Source: Alphaproteobacteria bacterium (GTDB taxonomy: Bacteria; Pseudomonadota; Alphaproteobacteria; UBA8366; GCA-2717185). From it: a stretch of DNA of 64,000 bases. Where the stretch lies: positions 372,001-436,000 of the forward strand of contig WLWY01000005.1 of NCBI GenBank assembly GCA_012103325.1, written 5' to 3'. The position numbers and the translations under genes are program-made. The notes under the pieces were generated by a model, which worked only from the letters and a program-made list of their open reading frames with translations, was not told where the DNA came from and did not search any database. How positions within the stretch are numbered: the stretch's first letter is position 1; each line of letters opens with the position of its first letter. Of the stretch, positions 46,362 to 55,306 are shown piece by piece.

Positions 46362-47570
46362 TTGCCAGGTCCGCTCGATGGAATTCGCATAATCGATATC
46401 ACTACGGTCCTGCTCGGCCCGTATGGAACCCAGGCGCTTGCCGATGCCGGCGCCGACGTGATCAAGGTCGAAGCCCCGCCGACCGGCGACATCGCGCGCA
46501 ATATGGGCGCCGTGAAGAACGTCAACATGGGCGGCATCTTCCTCAACGCCAACCGTAACAAGCGTTCGCTGGCGCTGAACCTCAAGGAGGAGTCGGCGAA
46601 AGAGGTGCTGCGCAAGCTGATCCCGACGGCGGACGTGTTCATACACAATATGCGCCCGCAGGCGATGGCCGGACTGGGCTTCGACTATGACGCGGTCGCG
46701 GCGATCAAGCCGGACATCATCTATGTCGGCGCTTACGGGTTCGGCCAGGACGGGCCCTACAAGTCCAAGCCGGCCTATGACGACGCGATCCAGGCGTCGT
46801 CCGGGCTCGCCAGCATGTTCAAGCGGCAGGATGGCGCGGCACGCTACGTGCCGGCAGCGATTGCGGACAAGGTCACCGGGCTGACCATGAGCCAGGCCGT
46901 CGCCTTCGCGCTACTGCACAAGGTGCGGACCGGCGAAGGCCAGTTCGTCGAAGTGCCGATGCTGGAGACCATGGTGAGCTTCAACCTGGTTGAGCACATC
47001 AACGGTTGCGCCTACGAGCCGCCGATCAGCGAGCTGGGTTACGCGCGGGTCATGACGAACGCCCGCCGGCCGTTTCCGACCAAGGACGGATTTGTTTGCA
47101 TGCTGCCCTATAGCGACAAGCACTGGCTGAACTTCTTCACCGCCGTCGGCCGGCCGGAGCTGATGGACGATCCACGCTTTTCGAACTATCGCGCCCGCAT
47201 CGGCAGCGTCGACGATCTGTACGGGTTCGTCGGCGAATGCACGCCGGAACGGACCACGGCGGAGTGGGTCGCGGTCTGCGAGGAACAGCAGATCCCTTGC
47301 ATGCCGATCGCCGATCTCGACGACCTCATGGAGGACGAACATCTCAAGGCCGTCGGCATGTTCGAGAAACACCAACACCCGACCGAAGGGGAAACCCTGC
47401 TGGTGCGGGCGCCGGTAAATTACGCCAAGACGCCGAACAGCATCCGCACCCACGCGCCGCGCTTCGGCGAACACGGGCCCGAGGTGCTGCGCGAAATCGG
47501 GTACGATGAGGGGGCTATCGAAGAACTGATGAGCGGCGGCGCGGTGCTGCGCGATTCGGAACTGGAGTAG
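46362..47570 (+). CDS. CaiB/BaiF CoA-transferase family protein
   Basis: 402 aa, TTG start; PLDGIRIIDITTVLLGPYGTQALADAGADVIKVEAPPTGD; NRNKRSLALNLKEESAKEVL. Confidence 0.94.
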   Translation: MPGPLDGIRIIDITTVLLGPYGTQALADAGADVIKVEAPPTGDIARNMGAVKNVNMGGIFLNANRNKRSLALNLKEESAKEVLRKLIPTADVFIHNMRPQAMAGLGFDYDAVAAIKPDIIYVGAYGFGQDGPYKSKPAYDDAIQASSGLASMFKRQDGAARYVPAAIADKVTGLTMSQAVAFALLHKVRTGEGQFVEVPMLETMVSFNLVEHINGCAYEPPISELGYARVMTNARRPFPTKDGFVCMLPYSDKHWLNFFTAVGRPELMDDPRFSNYRARIGSVDDLYGFVGECTPERTTAEWVAVCEEQQIPCMPIADLDDLMEDEHLKAVGMFEKHQHPTEGETLLVRAPVNYAKTPNSIRTHAPRFGEHGPEVLREIGYDEGAIEELMSGGAVLRDSELE

Positions 47571-47602
47571 CAAGGCACTCCCATCCTAACCTTCCCCCAC
47601 AA

Positions 47603-48760
47603 GGAGACCTCTGCGAAACGGGTTCAGGATCGGAGATAATCGTTGGGTTTGGAGGTTGGTGCATAGGTTTGGCGGTTTTTCGCGTTGGGTTTTGGGACGC
47701 TCTTGACGAGATCGGCAAGGGACGGTGTCAGGGCATAAGAGTTTCGGCACGTCTCAGGTTCATGGCGATGCACAGGAGATGAAGGTGGGACTGGTTCTTC
47801 TGCATCCCCCTGTATCGGGCCCGGCGGTATCGGTAAGACCGCTTCAGAGTTCCGAACAGGCGCTCGACATTAGCGCGGATCGGGGAGATCAGGCGGTTGC
47901 GGACCTGTTGCCAGTGCGGCAGCGCCGGTTGGTTCTTATGGCTGCGGTGCATGATCCGGTCCTTGATGCCCCTCGCCTTGAGGCGCCGGCGGCGCTCCTT
48001 GTGCTCATAGGCTTTGTCAGCATAGACCGCCCGCTCGTCGCCCTGGATCAGCGCGTCGGCCACTTCGCTCTCATAGGTTTTGGCCGACGTCATCATCGCA
48101 TCGCGGATCAATTCGGAGCCCTGATCGACGGCGATATGCGCCTTGTACCCGAAATAGGCCGTGCGCCCGCGCCGCGTCCAATCGGCATCCGGATCGAGCG
48201 CCGAACGCTCGCCGGAAACACCGGACGGCCGGCTGACCGAAGCCTCGATCAGGGTGGCATCGATCAGTGTGCCCGTCTTCAGCATCAGCCCGTGACGCTC
48301 CAACTGCCGGTTCGTTTCCGCCAGAAGCTTCGCCGTCAGTTTCCTCTCTGCCAGCGCCGCCCGGAAGCGCACGAACGTCGTCTCGTCCGGTGTCTCGTCG
48401 CTCAACGAGAACCCGCAGAACCGTCGGAACGACAGACGATCCCCCAACGCCTCCTCCAGGTCCGGGTCGGAAAGACCATACCATTGCTGCAGCAAAACCG
48501 CCTTGTACATCGACAGCGCCGGATACCCTCTGCGCCCCTTCTTCGAGCGAACCGACTTCAGGAGCTTCTCGAAGCGAGACCAGTCGAAAAGACCTTCGAT
48601 ACGCTCCAGACGTTTATTCGAACCCGCACCCGGCGCCACAAACGCATCCGCAAAGCCACCCTCACCAACCCGCTTCTCACCCATCAAGACCTCCGTCATA
48701 GCGATCACTCTAAAGAATCACCGTTTCGACAAAGTTGCTACCCATTTCGCAGAGGTCTCC
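47603..48760 (-). mobile_element. IS5-type insertion sequence, copy 2 (1158 bp), no matching TSD (ACAA left, TTGA right)
   Basis: Same ends and length as copy 1; only a Gly/Glu difference seen in the transposase translations (6604 vs 48209). Confidence 0.92.
47728..48708 (-). CDS. IS5 family transposase
   Basis: 326 aa, differs from copy 1 only at SGGRSALD vs SGERSALD. Confidence 0.93.
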   Translation of the reverse strand: MIAMTEVLMGEKRVGEGGFADAFVAPGAGSNKRLERIEGLFDWSRFEKLLKSVRSKKGRRGYPALSMYKAVLLQQWYGLSDPDLEEALGDRLSFRRFCGFSLSDETPDETTFVRFRAALAERKLTAKLLAETNRQLERHGLMLKTGTLIDATLIEASVSRPSGVSGERSALDPDADWTRRGRTAYFGYKAHIAVDQGSELIRDAMMTSAKTYESEVADALIQGDERAVYADKAYEHKERRRRLKARGIKDRIMHRSHKNQPALPHWQQVRNRLISPIRANVERLFGTLKRSYRYRRARYRGMQKNQSHLHLLCIAMNLRRAETLMP

Positions 48761-48841
48761 TTGAGGGGGGAGGACTAAGGTGGGGGTGGACGACGGCGAA
48801 GTTTTGCCCTTATGCGCTTGCCACCCGAATGAAAGCGACTC

Positions 48842-49783
48842 ATGGAGCAGGTTCCCGTCGTCGATTTTGCGCCTTTCCTTTCGGGCAGCTCCGCGGATAA
48901 GCAGACCGTTGCGGACGCCATCGGCGCGGCCTGCGAAGGCATCGGCTTCTTCTATCTGACGAACCACGGCATATCGCCGGAAACGATACGCGGAATTTTC
49001 GATGCCGCGCGGCGCTTTTTCGATGTGCCACTCGAACAACGCATGGATCCGGCGCTGCTGATTTCGCCCGAACACAGCCGAGGCTATCAGCCTGTTGGCG
49101 CGCGGCTTTATCCCGACACAGCGGCCCCTGACGTGATGGAGGCGTTCAAGTACCAGCGCGAATTGCCGCTGGACGACCCGGACATCCTGGCGGGCGACCG
49201 AATCCAGCAGTCGAACAAGTGGCCGCGCGGGCTGCCCGGCTGGCGCGAGACGCTACTTGGTTATTTCGAAGCCGTCGACGGCGTGGCGGCGAACCTGCTG
49301 CGCACCTTCGCGCTGACGCTGGATGTCGAAGAAGATTACTTCCTGGGCTTTTACGAAAAGCCTTTAACGCAGGTGTCACTCTTGCATTACCCGCCGGCAC
49401 CGCCGACGGATGGCCTTTACGGCAACCGGCCGCACGCGGACGCGACAGCCTTCACGATCGTGCTGCAGGGCGACGTACCGGGCCTGGAAGTACAAACCCC
49501 GTCCGGCCGCTGGGCGACGGTGCCGCCAATCGAAGGCAGCTTCGTGATCAATATCGGCGACTACATGGCGCGCTGGACCAACGACCGCTTTCGCTCGACG
49601 AAGCACCGCGTGGTCAACCGCACGGGGCAGGAGCGGTTTTCCGTGCCCTACTTCGCGATCCCCGATTACGACGCGGTGGTGGAATGTGTGCCCACTTGCC
49701 AGGGGCCCGGCGACCCGCCGAAATACGACCCGTTGCATGTCGGCCGATCGATCCAGCAGAAATTTTCCGGCGATTACGTCTGA
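48842..49783 (+). CDS. Isopenicillin N synthase-like Fe(II)/2OG oxygenase
   Basis: 313 aa; VVDFAPFLSGSSADKQTVADAIGAACEGIGFFYLTNHGI; PHADATAFTIVLQGDVPGLEVQTPSGRWATVPPIEGSFVINIGDYMARWTNDRFRSTKHRV. Confidence 0.94.
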   Translation: MEQVPVVDFAPFLSGSSADKQTVADAIGAACEGIGFFYLTNHGISPETIRGIFDAARRFFDVPLEQRMDPALLISPEHSRGYQPVGARLYPDTAAPDVMEAFKYQRELPLDDPDILAGDRIQQSNKWPRGLPGWRETLLGYFEAVDGVAANLLRTFALTLDVEEDYFLGFYEKPLTQVSLLHYPPAPPTDGLYGNRPHADATAFTIVLQGDVPGLEVQTPSGRWATVPPIEGSFVINIGDYMARWTNDRFRSTKHRVVNRTGQERFSVPYFAIPDYDAVVECVPTCQGPGDPPKYDPLHVGRSIQQKFSGDYV

Positions 49784-49804
49784 GGATCGGTATACGGCAC
49801 GGCG

Positions 49805-50128
49805 TTAGCCAGCACCGGCGTGCCTGACGCCCCAGTCGCGCATCGCGCCGACAATTTTGCCGAGGCTTTTGCCTTTCTGAGTGAGGCTGTATTCGGCACG
49901 CGGTGGGTGGTTGGAATATAGCCGGCTTTCAATGATATCGCTCGCCTGCAGGGTCTTGAGCCGCGCCGACAAGGTGGTTGGCGCGATGCCGGGCATGGAT
50001 TTCTCGAAGTCCTGAAATTTCCGCGGCCCGTCAATGAGCAGGTCGCGGAGAATAAGGATGGTCCATTTCTCGCCGATGACGTCGAGTGTACGCGCGACCG
50101 GACACATCTGATTATAGCCTTTGGTCAT
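49805..50128 (-). CDS. HxlR family winged-helix transcriptional regulator
   Basis: 107 aa; CPVARTLDVIGEKWTILILRDLLIDGPRKFQDFEKSMPGIAPTTLSARLKTL. Confidence 0.94.
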   Translation of the reverse strand: MTKGYNQMCPVARTLDVIGEKWTILILRDLLIDGPRKFQDFEKSMPGIAPTTLSARLKTLQASDIIESRLYSNHPPRAEYSLTQKGKSLGKIVGAMRDWGVRHAGAG

Positions 50129-50179
50129 TGGAGGAAAATGTACCGGATTAATAATTATTGCAAGTTGCTATAAAAAAAA

Positions 50180-50206
50180 TAGTGACTATATAATAAATAA
50201 TCACTA
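50180..50206. promoter_or_regulatory. 27-bp AT-rich dyad TAGTGACTATATAATAAATAATCACTA
   Basis: TAGTGA/TCACTA arms in the divergent interval between the HxlR and alpha/beta hydrolase genes. Confidence 0.5.
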
Positions 50207-50228
50207 AACAACTGGCGGACTGAAGCTC

Positions 50229-51212
50229 ATGCTCTCGAAGCGATTTTGGCAACCCGGCACAGCCGCTCTGTTCGCGATGGTTGTCGCGGGCTGCGGTGTT
50301 GCCGATTATGGCGATGCGGTCGAAGCTTATGATCGGGACTATGCTGATCAACACAGGTACACGGCGCATTCGGTGCCACGTGGCGAGTTGAAACTGTACG
50401 CTCGTGCCTTTGGTTCCAGTGAAAAGAATGGTAAGCCGCCCTTCATACTGTTGCATGGATTTCCAGACAATCTTCATCTCTATGACCGGCTTTCACCCTT
50501 GTTGGGCGCCGACCGGCAAACCATTGCCTTCGACTTTTTAGGGTGGGGACGATCCGACAAACCCGACGGGCATCGCTATGACGCGGCGAGTTTGCGTACC
50601 GATCTGGAGGCGGTCATCGATTACTTCAAGCTCGACCGCGTCATCCTCGTTGCGCATGACGCCTCCGGCTTTCCTGTTATCGATTGGACGCTGGACAATC
50701 CGGAACGAACCGCCGGCCTTGTTCTTTTGAATACCGTCTATAGCCCGTCCGAAGCGGTAAAGGCACCGGATGCGATCGAGCGGTTTTCGTCGACCGGGAT
50801 CAAACGGGACATCGCGGTATTCGTCGCCAGCCTGTTCGATGGGATATGGCAGTCGGGACATACCGAGCAGCTGGGCAAATTCTATTGCGACGCGGACGTA
50901 AAAGACCAGCACCTCAAAATTCTCTCCTATTATTCCTTTGCCATGAGACCCGCCTTTTTCGGGTTGAACGAGGTTCTGCGGGAGGAAATTGCCAGCCGGG
51001 CGAAAAATTTGCCGCGGATGAAAAGGTTTGCGCCGCCCGTGCTCGTGCTTTTCGGTGCTGAAGACCAGGATCTCAACAGCGGCGTGGCGCGCGAATTTCA
51101 TGACATCTTTCCGAACTCGACGCTGCACCTCCTGGAAGGTGCGTGCCACTATGTGCAACTCGACGCTCCAGCCGCAGTCGCAAAGCTCATCCTGACAGCA
51201 AAAATGCGGTAA
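50229..51212 (+). CDS. Alpha/beta hydrolase, predicted lipoprotein
   Basis: 327 aa; VVAGCG lipobox-like, FILLHGFPDNLHLYDRLSPLL, VAHDASGFPVIDWTL, ACHYVQLDAP. Confidence 0.9.
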   Translation: MLSKRFWQPGTAALFAMVVAGCGVADYGDAVEAYDRDYADQHRYTAHSVPRGELKLYARAFGSSEKNGKPPFILLHGFPDNLHLYDRLSPLLGADRQTIAFDFLGWGRSDKPDGHRYDAASLRTDLEAVIDYFKLDRVILVAHDASGFPVIDWTLDNPERTAGLVLLNTVYSPSEAVKAPDAIERFSSTGIKRDIAVFVASLFDGIWQSGHTEQLGKFYCDADVKDQHLKILSYYSFAMRPAFFGLNEVLREEIASRAKNLPRMKRFAPPVLVLFGAEDQDLNSGVAREFHDIFPNSTLHLLEGACHYVQLDAPAAVAKLILTAKMR

Positions 51213-51262
51213 GCTTGCTTCCCATCACCGGCTTTCGGTTCGGTCAAGGTGGAGGGAGGCGA

Positions 51263-51664
51263 ATGGACATCACGGTTACCGCCATTACGGCGGGATTGCT
51301 CGCGTTGACGCTTATCGTTCTCAGCGTCAATGTCATCAGGTTGCGGGGACAGAACAAAGTTTCGCTTGGCGATGGCGGCAACGAGGCGCTGCAGCGCGCC
51401 ATCCGCGGGCAGGCCAATTGTGCGGAATATGCGCCGATCGGCGTCCTGCTACTGCTTGTCGCCGAACTGCAGTCAGCCAATTTCTACCTGTTGATCGTGC
51501 TTGGCGCCGCGCTGCTTATCGGCCGGCTGATGCACGGCTACGCCTTCGGCTTTACGAGCGGCAATATTCCGTTGCGGCGGGGCGGCATGATGCTGACGTT
51601 CATCGCCATCGTTTCGCTTGCGGTGGTCGATGTGGCGATGCCGATGATCGGTTGGCTGAGCTAA
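51263..51664 (+). CDS. MAPEG family membrane protein
   Basis: From MDITVTAITAGLL; VIRLRGQNKVSLGDGGNEALQRAIRGQANCAEYAPIGVLLLL. Confidence 0.92.
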   Translation: MDITVTAITAGLLALTLIVLSVNVIRLRGQNKVSLGDGGNEALQRAIRGQANCAEYAPIGVLLLLVAELQSANFYLLIVLGAALLIGRLMHGYAFGFTSGNIPLRRGGMMLTFIAIVSLAVVDVAMPMIGWLS

Positions 51665-52440
51665 TTCGGCACCAGGCCGCCATCGACGTTGTAGGCTTGG
51701 CCAGTAATGTTGCGCGCGCCGGGCGAGGCGAGGAAGACAGCCAAAGCAGCGATATCTTCCGGCTGATTGGCGCGGCCAATCGGGATCGGCTTGAGGTGAT
51801 TGGCCAACGCTTCTTCGAGGCTGACGCCCTGCTCCTCGGCCCGGACGACCAGGTTGCGGTCGCTCAGCGGCGTGCGGGTCACGCCGGGGCAGATCGCATT
51901 GACGTTGATATTGTGTTGGCCGAGCTGTTGCGCCGCCGTCTTGGTCAGCGCGATGACTGCGCCCTTGCTGGCCGCATAGGCCGCGTTCGAGGTGCCGGCA
52001 TAGCCGCGCCCGGCGATGGAGGCGGTGTTGATGATGCAGCCATGCCCTTGTTCGATCATTTGCCGCGCCGCGCGCTGCAGGCAGAAGAAGACGCCTTTCG
52101 CGTTGACCCGGTGGATGCGGTCCCAGTCCTCTTCCGTCAAATCCATGATGTAGGCGCGTCGCGTGACACCGGCATTGTTGACGATGACGTCCAGCTGGCC
52201 GAATTCGGCGACCGCGGCCTCAACCATGCGGTCGATGTCGCCGACATCGCCGACGTCGGCTTGCACCGCGAGTGTCTTGACCTGAAACTCGCCGGCCTTG
52301 TTGGCGGCTTTTTGCGCCGCGTCGCCGTCGATATCCACCGATACGACATGCGCGCCGGCTTCGGCCATGGCCACCGCAATCGCTTCTCCGATGCCCGCAC
52401 CCGACCCGGTGACCAGCACGACCTTGTCTTTCAGGATCAT
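51661..52440 (-). CDS. SDR family oxidoreductase
   Basis: 259 aa; VVLVTGSGAGIGEAIAVAMAEAGAHVVSVDID; NNAG; YAASKGAVIALTKTAAQQLG. Confidence 0.94.
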   Translation of the reverse strand: MILKDKVVLVTGSGAGIGEAIAVAMAEAGAHVVSVDIDGDAAQKAANKAGEFQVKTLAVQADVGDVGDIDRMVEAAVAEFGQLDVIVNNAGVTRRAYIMDLTEEDWDRIHRVNAKGVFFCLQRAARQMIEQGHGCIINTASIAGRGYAGTSNAAYAASKGAVIALTKTAAQQLGQHNINVNAICPGVTRTPLSDRNLVVRAEEQGVSLEEALANHLKPIPIGRANQPEDIAALAVFLASPGARNITGQAYNVDGGLVPN

Positions 52441-52460
52441 CGCATCCTCCTCCGTGTGCG

Positions 52461-53543
52461 TTAAATCGGGTCCAGCGGCGCCTTGAATTCGGTGCCGGGG
52501 CAGACGATGCCGCCGCGGTCGCCGATATCGATATTGCCGTATCGCTCCGCATAGCTGGGTGGGAGCGGTCTCCCGTTCGGCGGGCAGACCCAGAGCCGCA
52601 GCAGATAGCGCCGCTTTGCCGGGTCTTCCCAGTCGCGGTAGTCGGCACGGCCATGCAGGATCTCATGATTGTTGAGCAGCTGTATGTCGCCTTCCTTGAA
52701 CTCGATGGCGAGATGGTTCGCCGGGTCCTCGGCGATTTCCTCGATCAGATCGAAGGTTTCGAACTGGGCATCGGTGAAACGCGGCACGGCTTCAAAGCGC
52801 TGGGAGGACCGAATGTAGAGGCCCGAAAAATGACTGTTCAGACGGCCTTCGTACCATTGGAAGATCGGCATAACCCACCACGGGTCCTTGCCTTCGGGCA
52901 CTTCGCCGCGCCGGTCGCGGTGGATCGGGCGATACAATTCCTTGACCAGTTCGGGCCGGCGTTTGAGCATCTCATTGTGAATGGTCGAGGCAGAGATGAT
53001 CGTGCTCTCGCCGCCTTCCATCGCCGCGCGCAGGCACAGCAGGCCGACGATATCGACGGAATCGGTGTGAAACCGCAGCGGACCGCCACCGCGATAGCCG
53101 CGAAGATTGGCGTCGTTCACGAAATCATGGCCAAGATCGCAGACATGGCCCAGAACGTGGCCCTCGGCATTTTGCGAGCGCGGCGTGCCCATATGCGCAC
53201 CGATCCCGAAATAGACGCGCGCCGCCTCTTCCTTTGAATAGCCGCCGACCGGGATGCCGCGGATCTGCACGAAGCCGCGGCCATCCATAATATCGCGCCG
53301 CAGCTCCCGAAGGCGGTCGCCGAAGGTCGGCAACGGGAAGTTCGACTGATCGATTTCGATGATCTCCAAGCCGTTCGCCACGGTCGATCGCATGGCATCG
53401 TCCAGCTCCTGTATTTCCGTGTCGGAGAGGATGTACTGCCAGCTTAAATCCTTTTGCATGTCCTGCGCGCGCCACGCGGCAGGGCCTTCCAGCATGCCTT
53501 CGGGCACCGGCGGCAATTCAGATAACGTCGTTTGCTCAATCAT
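52461..53543 (-). CDS. TauD/TfdA family Fe(II)/2OG dioxygenase
   Basis: 360 aa; LRFHTDSVDIVGLLCLRAAMEGGESTIISASTIHNEM; IQLLNNHEILHGRADYRDWED. Confidence 0.92.
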   Translation of the reverse strand: MIEQTTLSELPPVPEGMLEGPAAWRAQDMQKDLSWQYILSDTEIQELDDAMRSTVANGLEIIEIDQSNFPLPTFGDRLRELRRDIMDGRGFVQIRGIPVGGYSKEEAARVYFGIGAHMGTPRSQNAEGHVLGHVCDLGHDFVNDANLRGYRGGGPLRFHTDSVDIVGLLCLRAAMEGGESTIISASTIHNEMLKRRPELVKELYRPIHRDRRGEVPEGKDPWWVMPIFQWYEGRLNSHFSGLYIRSSQRFEAVPRFTDAQFETFDLIEEIAEDPANHLAIEFKEGDIQLLNNHEILHGRADYRDWEDPAKRRYLLRLWVCPPNGRPLPPSYAERYGNIDIGDRGGIVCPGTEFKAPLDPI

Positions 53544-53684
53544 GATTTTCGTTCCGCAACATTCGATTGGTCCGTTGAACCGTTCTCCGCTTCTTTCATT
53601 CTGCTTCGACAGACCGTTTAATATCCAGTCCTACTTGCCGGGCACGCCTGTGCCATGTGTCAACGCAACGCAAAGGAGCATCTC

Positions 53685-54077
53685 ATGACGGATCAAACCG
53701 CTGAACTCACGCTTGCGGATCTTGACTACATCAACGACGCCTACCGGTCCCGCGATGTCGACGCCGTCGTCGATACCTTCACCGACGACGCGGTTTTCAT
53801 GATCTCTCGCGGCGCCGATTCCTGGGGCACGAAATTCGAGGGCAAGGATGAGATCCGAAAACTGTTCGAGAAGCGTTTCACAAGCAAGAGAAATATGCGT
53901 TGGGAACACCAGGGCAAATGGATTTGCGGCGACCGCGTCGTGCTGCAATTCATCGTCGTCGCGACCTTGGACAATGGTGAGGAAATCCGCCTGCACGGCT
54001 GCGATCTGATGCAGATGCGCGGCAACAAGGTTGCGGTCAAGGATACCTACTGGAAGTCTCACGAACCGCCGCTGTAA
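53685..54077 (+). CDS. NTF2-like/SnoaL-like protein
   Basis: From MTDQTAELTLADLDYINDAYRSRDVDAVVDTFTDDAVF with aaaggag RBS. Confidence 0.87.
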   Translation: MTDQTAELTLADLDYINDAYRSRDVDAVVDTFTDDAVFMISRGADSWGTKFEGKDEIRKLFEKRFTSKRNMRWEHQGKWICGDRVVLQFIVVATLDNGEEIRLHGCDLMQMRGNKVAVKDTYWKSHEPPL

Positions 54078-54087
54078 TTCGTTAAAA

Positions 54088-54945
54088 CTACGTGGCCGCG
54101 TAGCGGCAGACCGCTTCGATCACGTGATCCATCGTTTCCTTGACCGCCGCGAAGCCATCCGTCCGTTTGAACGTTTCGGTGTCGATGAACATCCGTTTGT
54201 TGATTTCGACAAAGACGCTCTCGACGCCATTTGCCGGGTCGCAGTGCCGGCGCGTGAGATAACCGCCATAGTAAGGAAAGTTGATGCTCACCGAATGCCC
54301 CCGATCTTCCAGCGTCTTGGTCACGAACTGCAAAAATTCGGGGGTACAGGTCGTCCCGTGCACATCGCCAAGATTGAAATCGGCGCGCGGTTTGCCCGGA
54401 TCGGCGTGGGTCGGCGCGCCGACCGCGGACATGCAGTGGCAAGAGAACTGAAACGCACGGCCATGCGCCGCCTTCATTCCGGTGAGGATTCGCGACAGCT
54501 CTTGATGATAAGGCTCGTGGTAATCGTCGAGCCGCGCCTGAACCTCTTCGACGGTCAACTTGCGCTCCTGCATCTCCTCGCCGTAACGGGACAAGCGCTT
54601 GATCAGACCGAGGCCGCGCTCTGTGAAATCGCTCTGCTCGGTCGGACCCGGCCATTCGCCTTCGATCTGACGCTCGTCGATATCCGCAGCACTGCGGTTG
54701 GTATCGACGTAGGTGTTGGGGAAACTGGCGTAGAGCATGGTCGCGCCGAGACCCGGGGCCGCGCCGCATAGTTCTTCGACATACATCGAGACGTTGTCAT
54801 GCAGCACCGAGAACGGGATCGGCGAGCGAAAATCATGAGGATACTCGCGGCCGCTGCGCGAGACGTCGACGAGCACCGGAACCGGCGCGCCGGCCGGTTC
54901 GTAGCGCAGAAAGACTCCCGGGCGCGTGTCGATAAGGCCTGTCAT
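54088..54945 (-). CDS. N-formylglutamate amidohydrolase family protein
   Basis: 285 aa; VPVLVDVSRSGREYPHDF, DTNRSAADID, QFSCHCMSAVG. Confidence 0.85.
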   Translation of the reverse strand: MTGLIDTRPGVFLRYEPAGAPVPVLVDVSRSGREYPHDFRSPIPFSVLHDNVSMYVEELCGAAPGLGATMLYASFPNTYVDTNRSAADIDERQIEGEWPGPTEQSDFTERGLGLIKRLSRYGEEMQERKLTVEEVQARLDDYHEPYHQELSRILTGMKAAHGRAFQFSCHCMSAVGAPTHADPGKPRADFNLGDVHGTTCTPEFLQFVTKTLEDRGHSVSINFPYYGGYLTRRHCDPANGVESVFVEINKRMFIDTETFKRTDGFAAVKETMDHVIEAVCRYAAT

Positions 54946-55156
54946 GCACCAATCCCCCTTGGATATAATTTGGGCGATTTACGATGGTAACGCCGCCGGC
55001 AACGGGCTCCAACGCTATTGTGCGGGGTAAGCCCTCTTGTGCGCCGGCCTTTGCTGGAGGCGCGCGTAATAGGCTTCCGCGCAGGCGAGGACGCTCCATT
55101 GATAATAGAGTGCGCGCTCCGGGCTGCCGGGTGCGCACGCCAAATTCTTCCCCGGA

Positions 55157-55211
55157 TGCTGTCCAGACTAATCGAACCACGGCGCCACCGGTTCGATTAG
55201 TCTGGACAGCA
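55157..55211. repeat. 22-bp perfect inverted repeat, 11-nt loop
   Basis: tgctgtccagactaatcgaacc-acggcgccacc-ggttcgattagtctggacagca. Confidence 0.95.
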
Positions 55212-55306
55212 CCCGGGTGCAGCCGGTACCCCTTTAGGAAGGTGCTTCCAGTCGAGTTCCCCATGACAACCTACACTTGCCATTCCCCCGAGAGAGGGGC
55301 GACCTC

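Noticed and set aside
55190-55211. Possible tRNA T-loop (GGTTCGATT)
   Set aside because: No acceptor stem, anticodon arm or CCA context; explained by the 22-bp inverted repeat.
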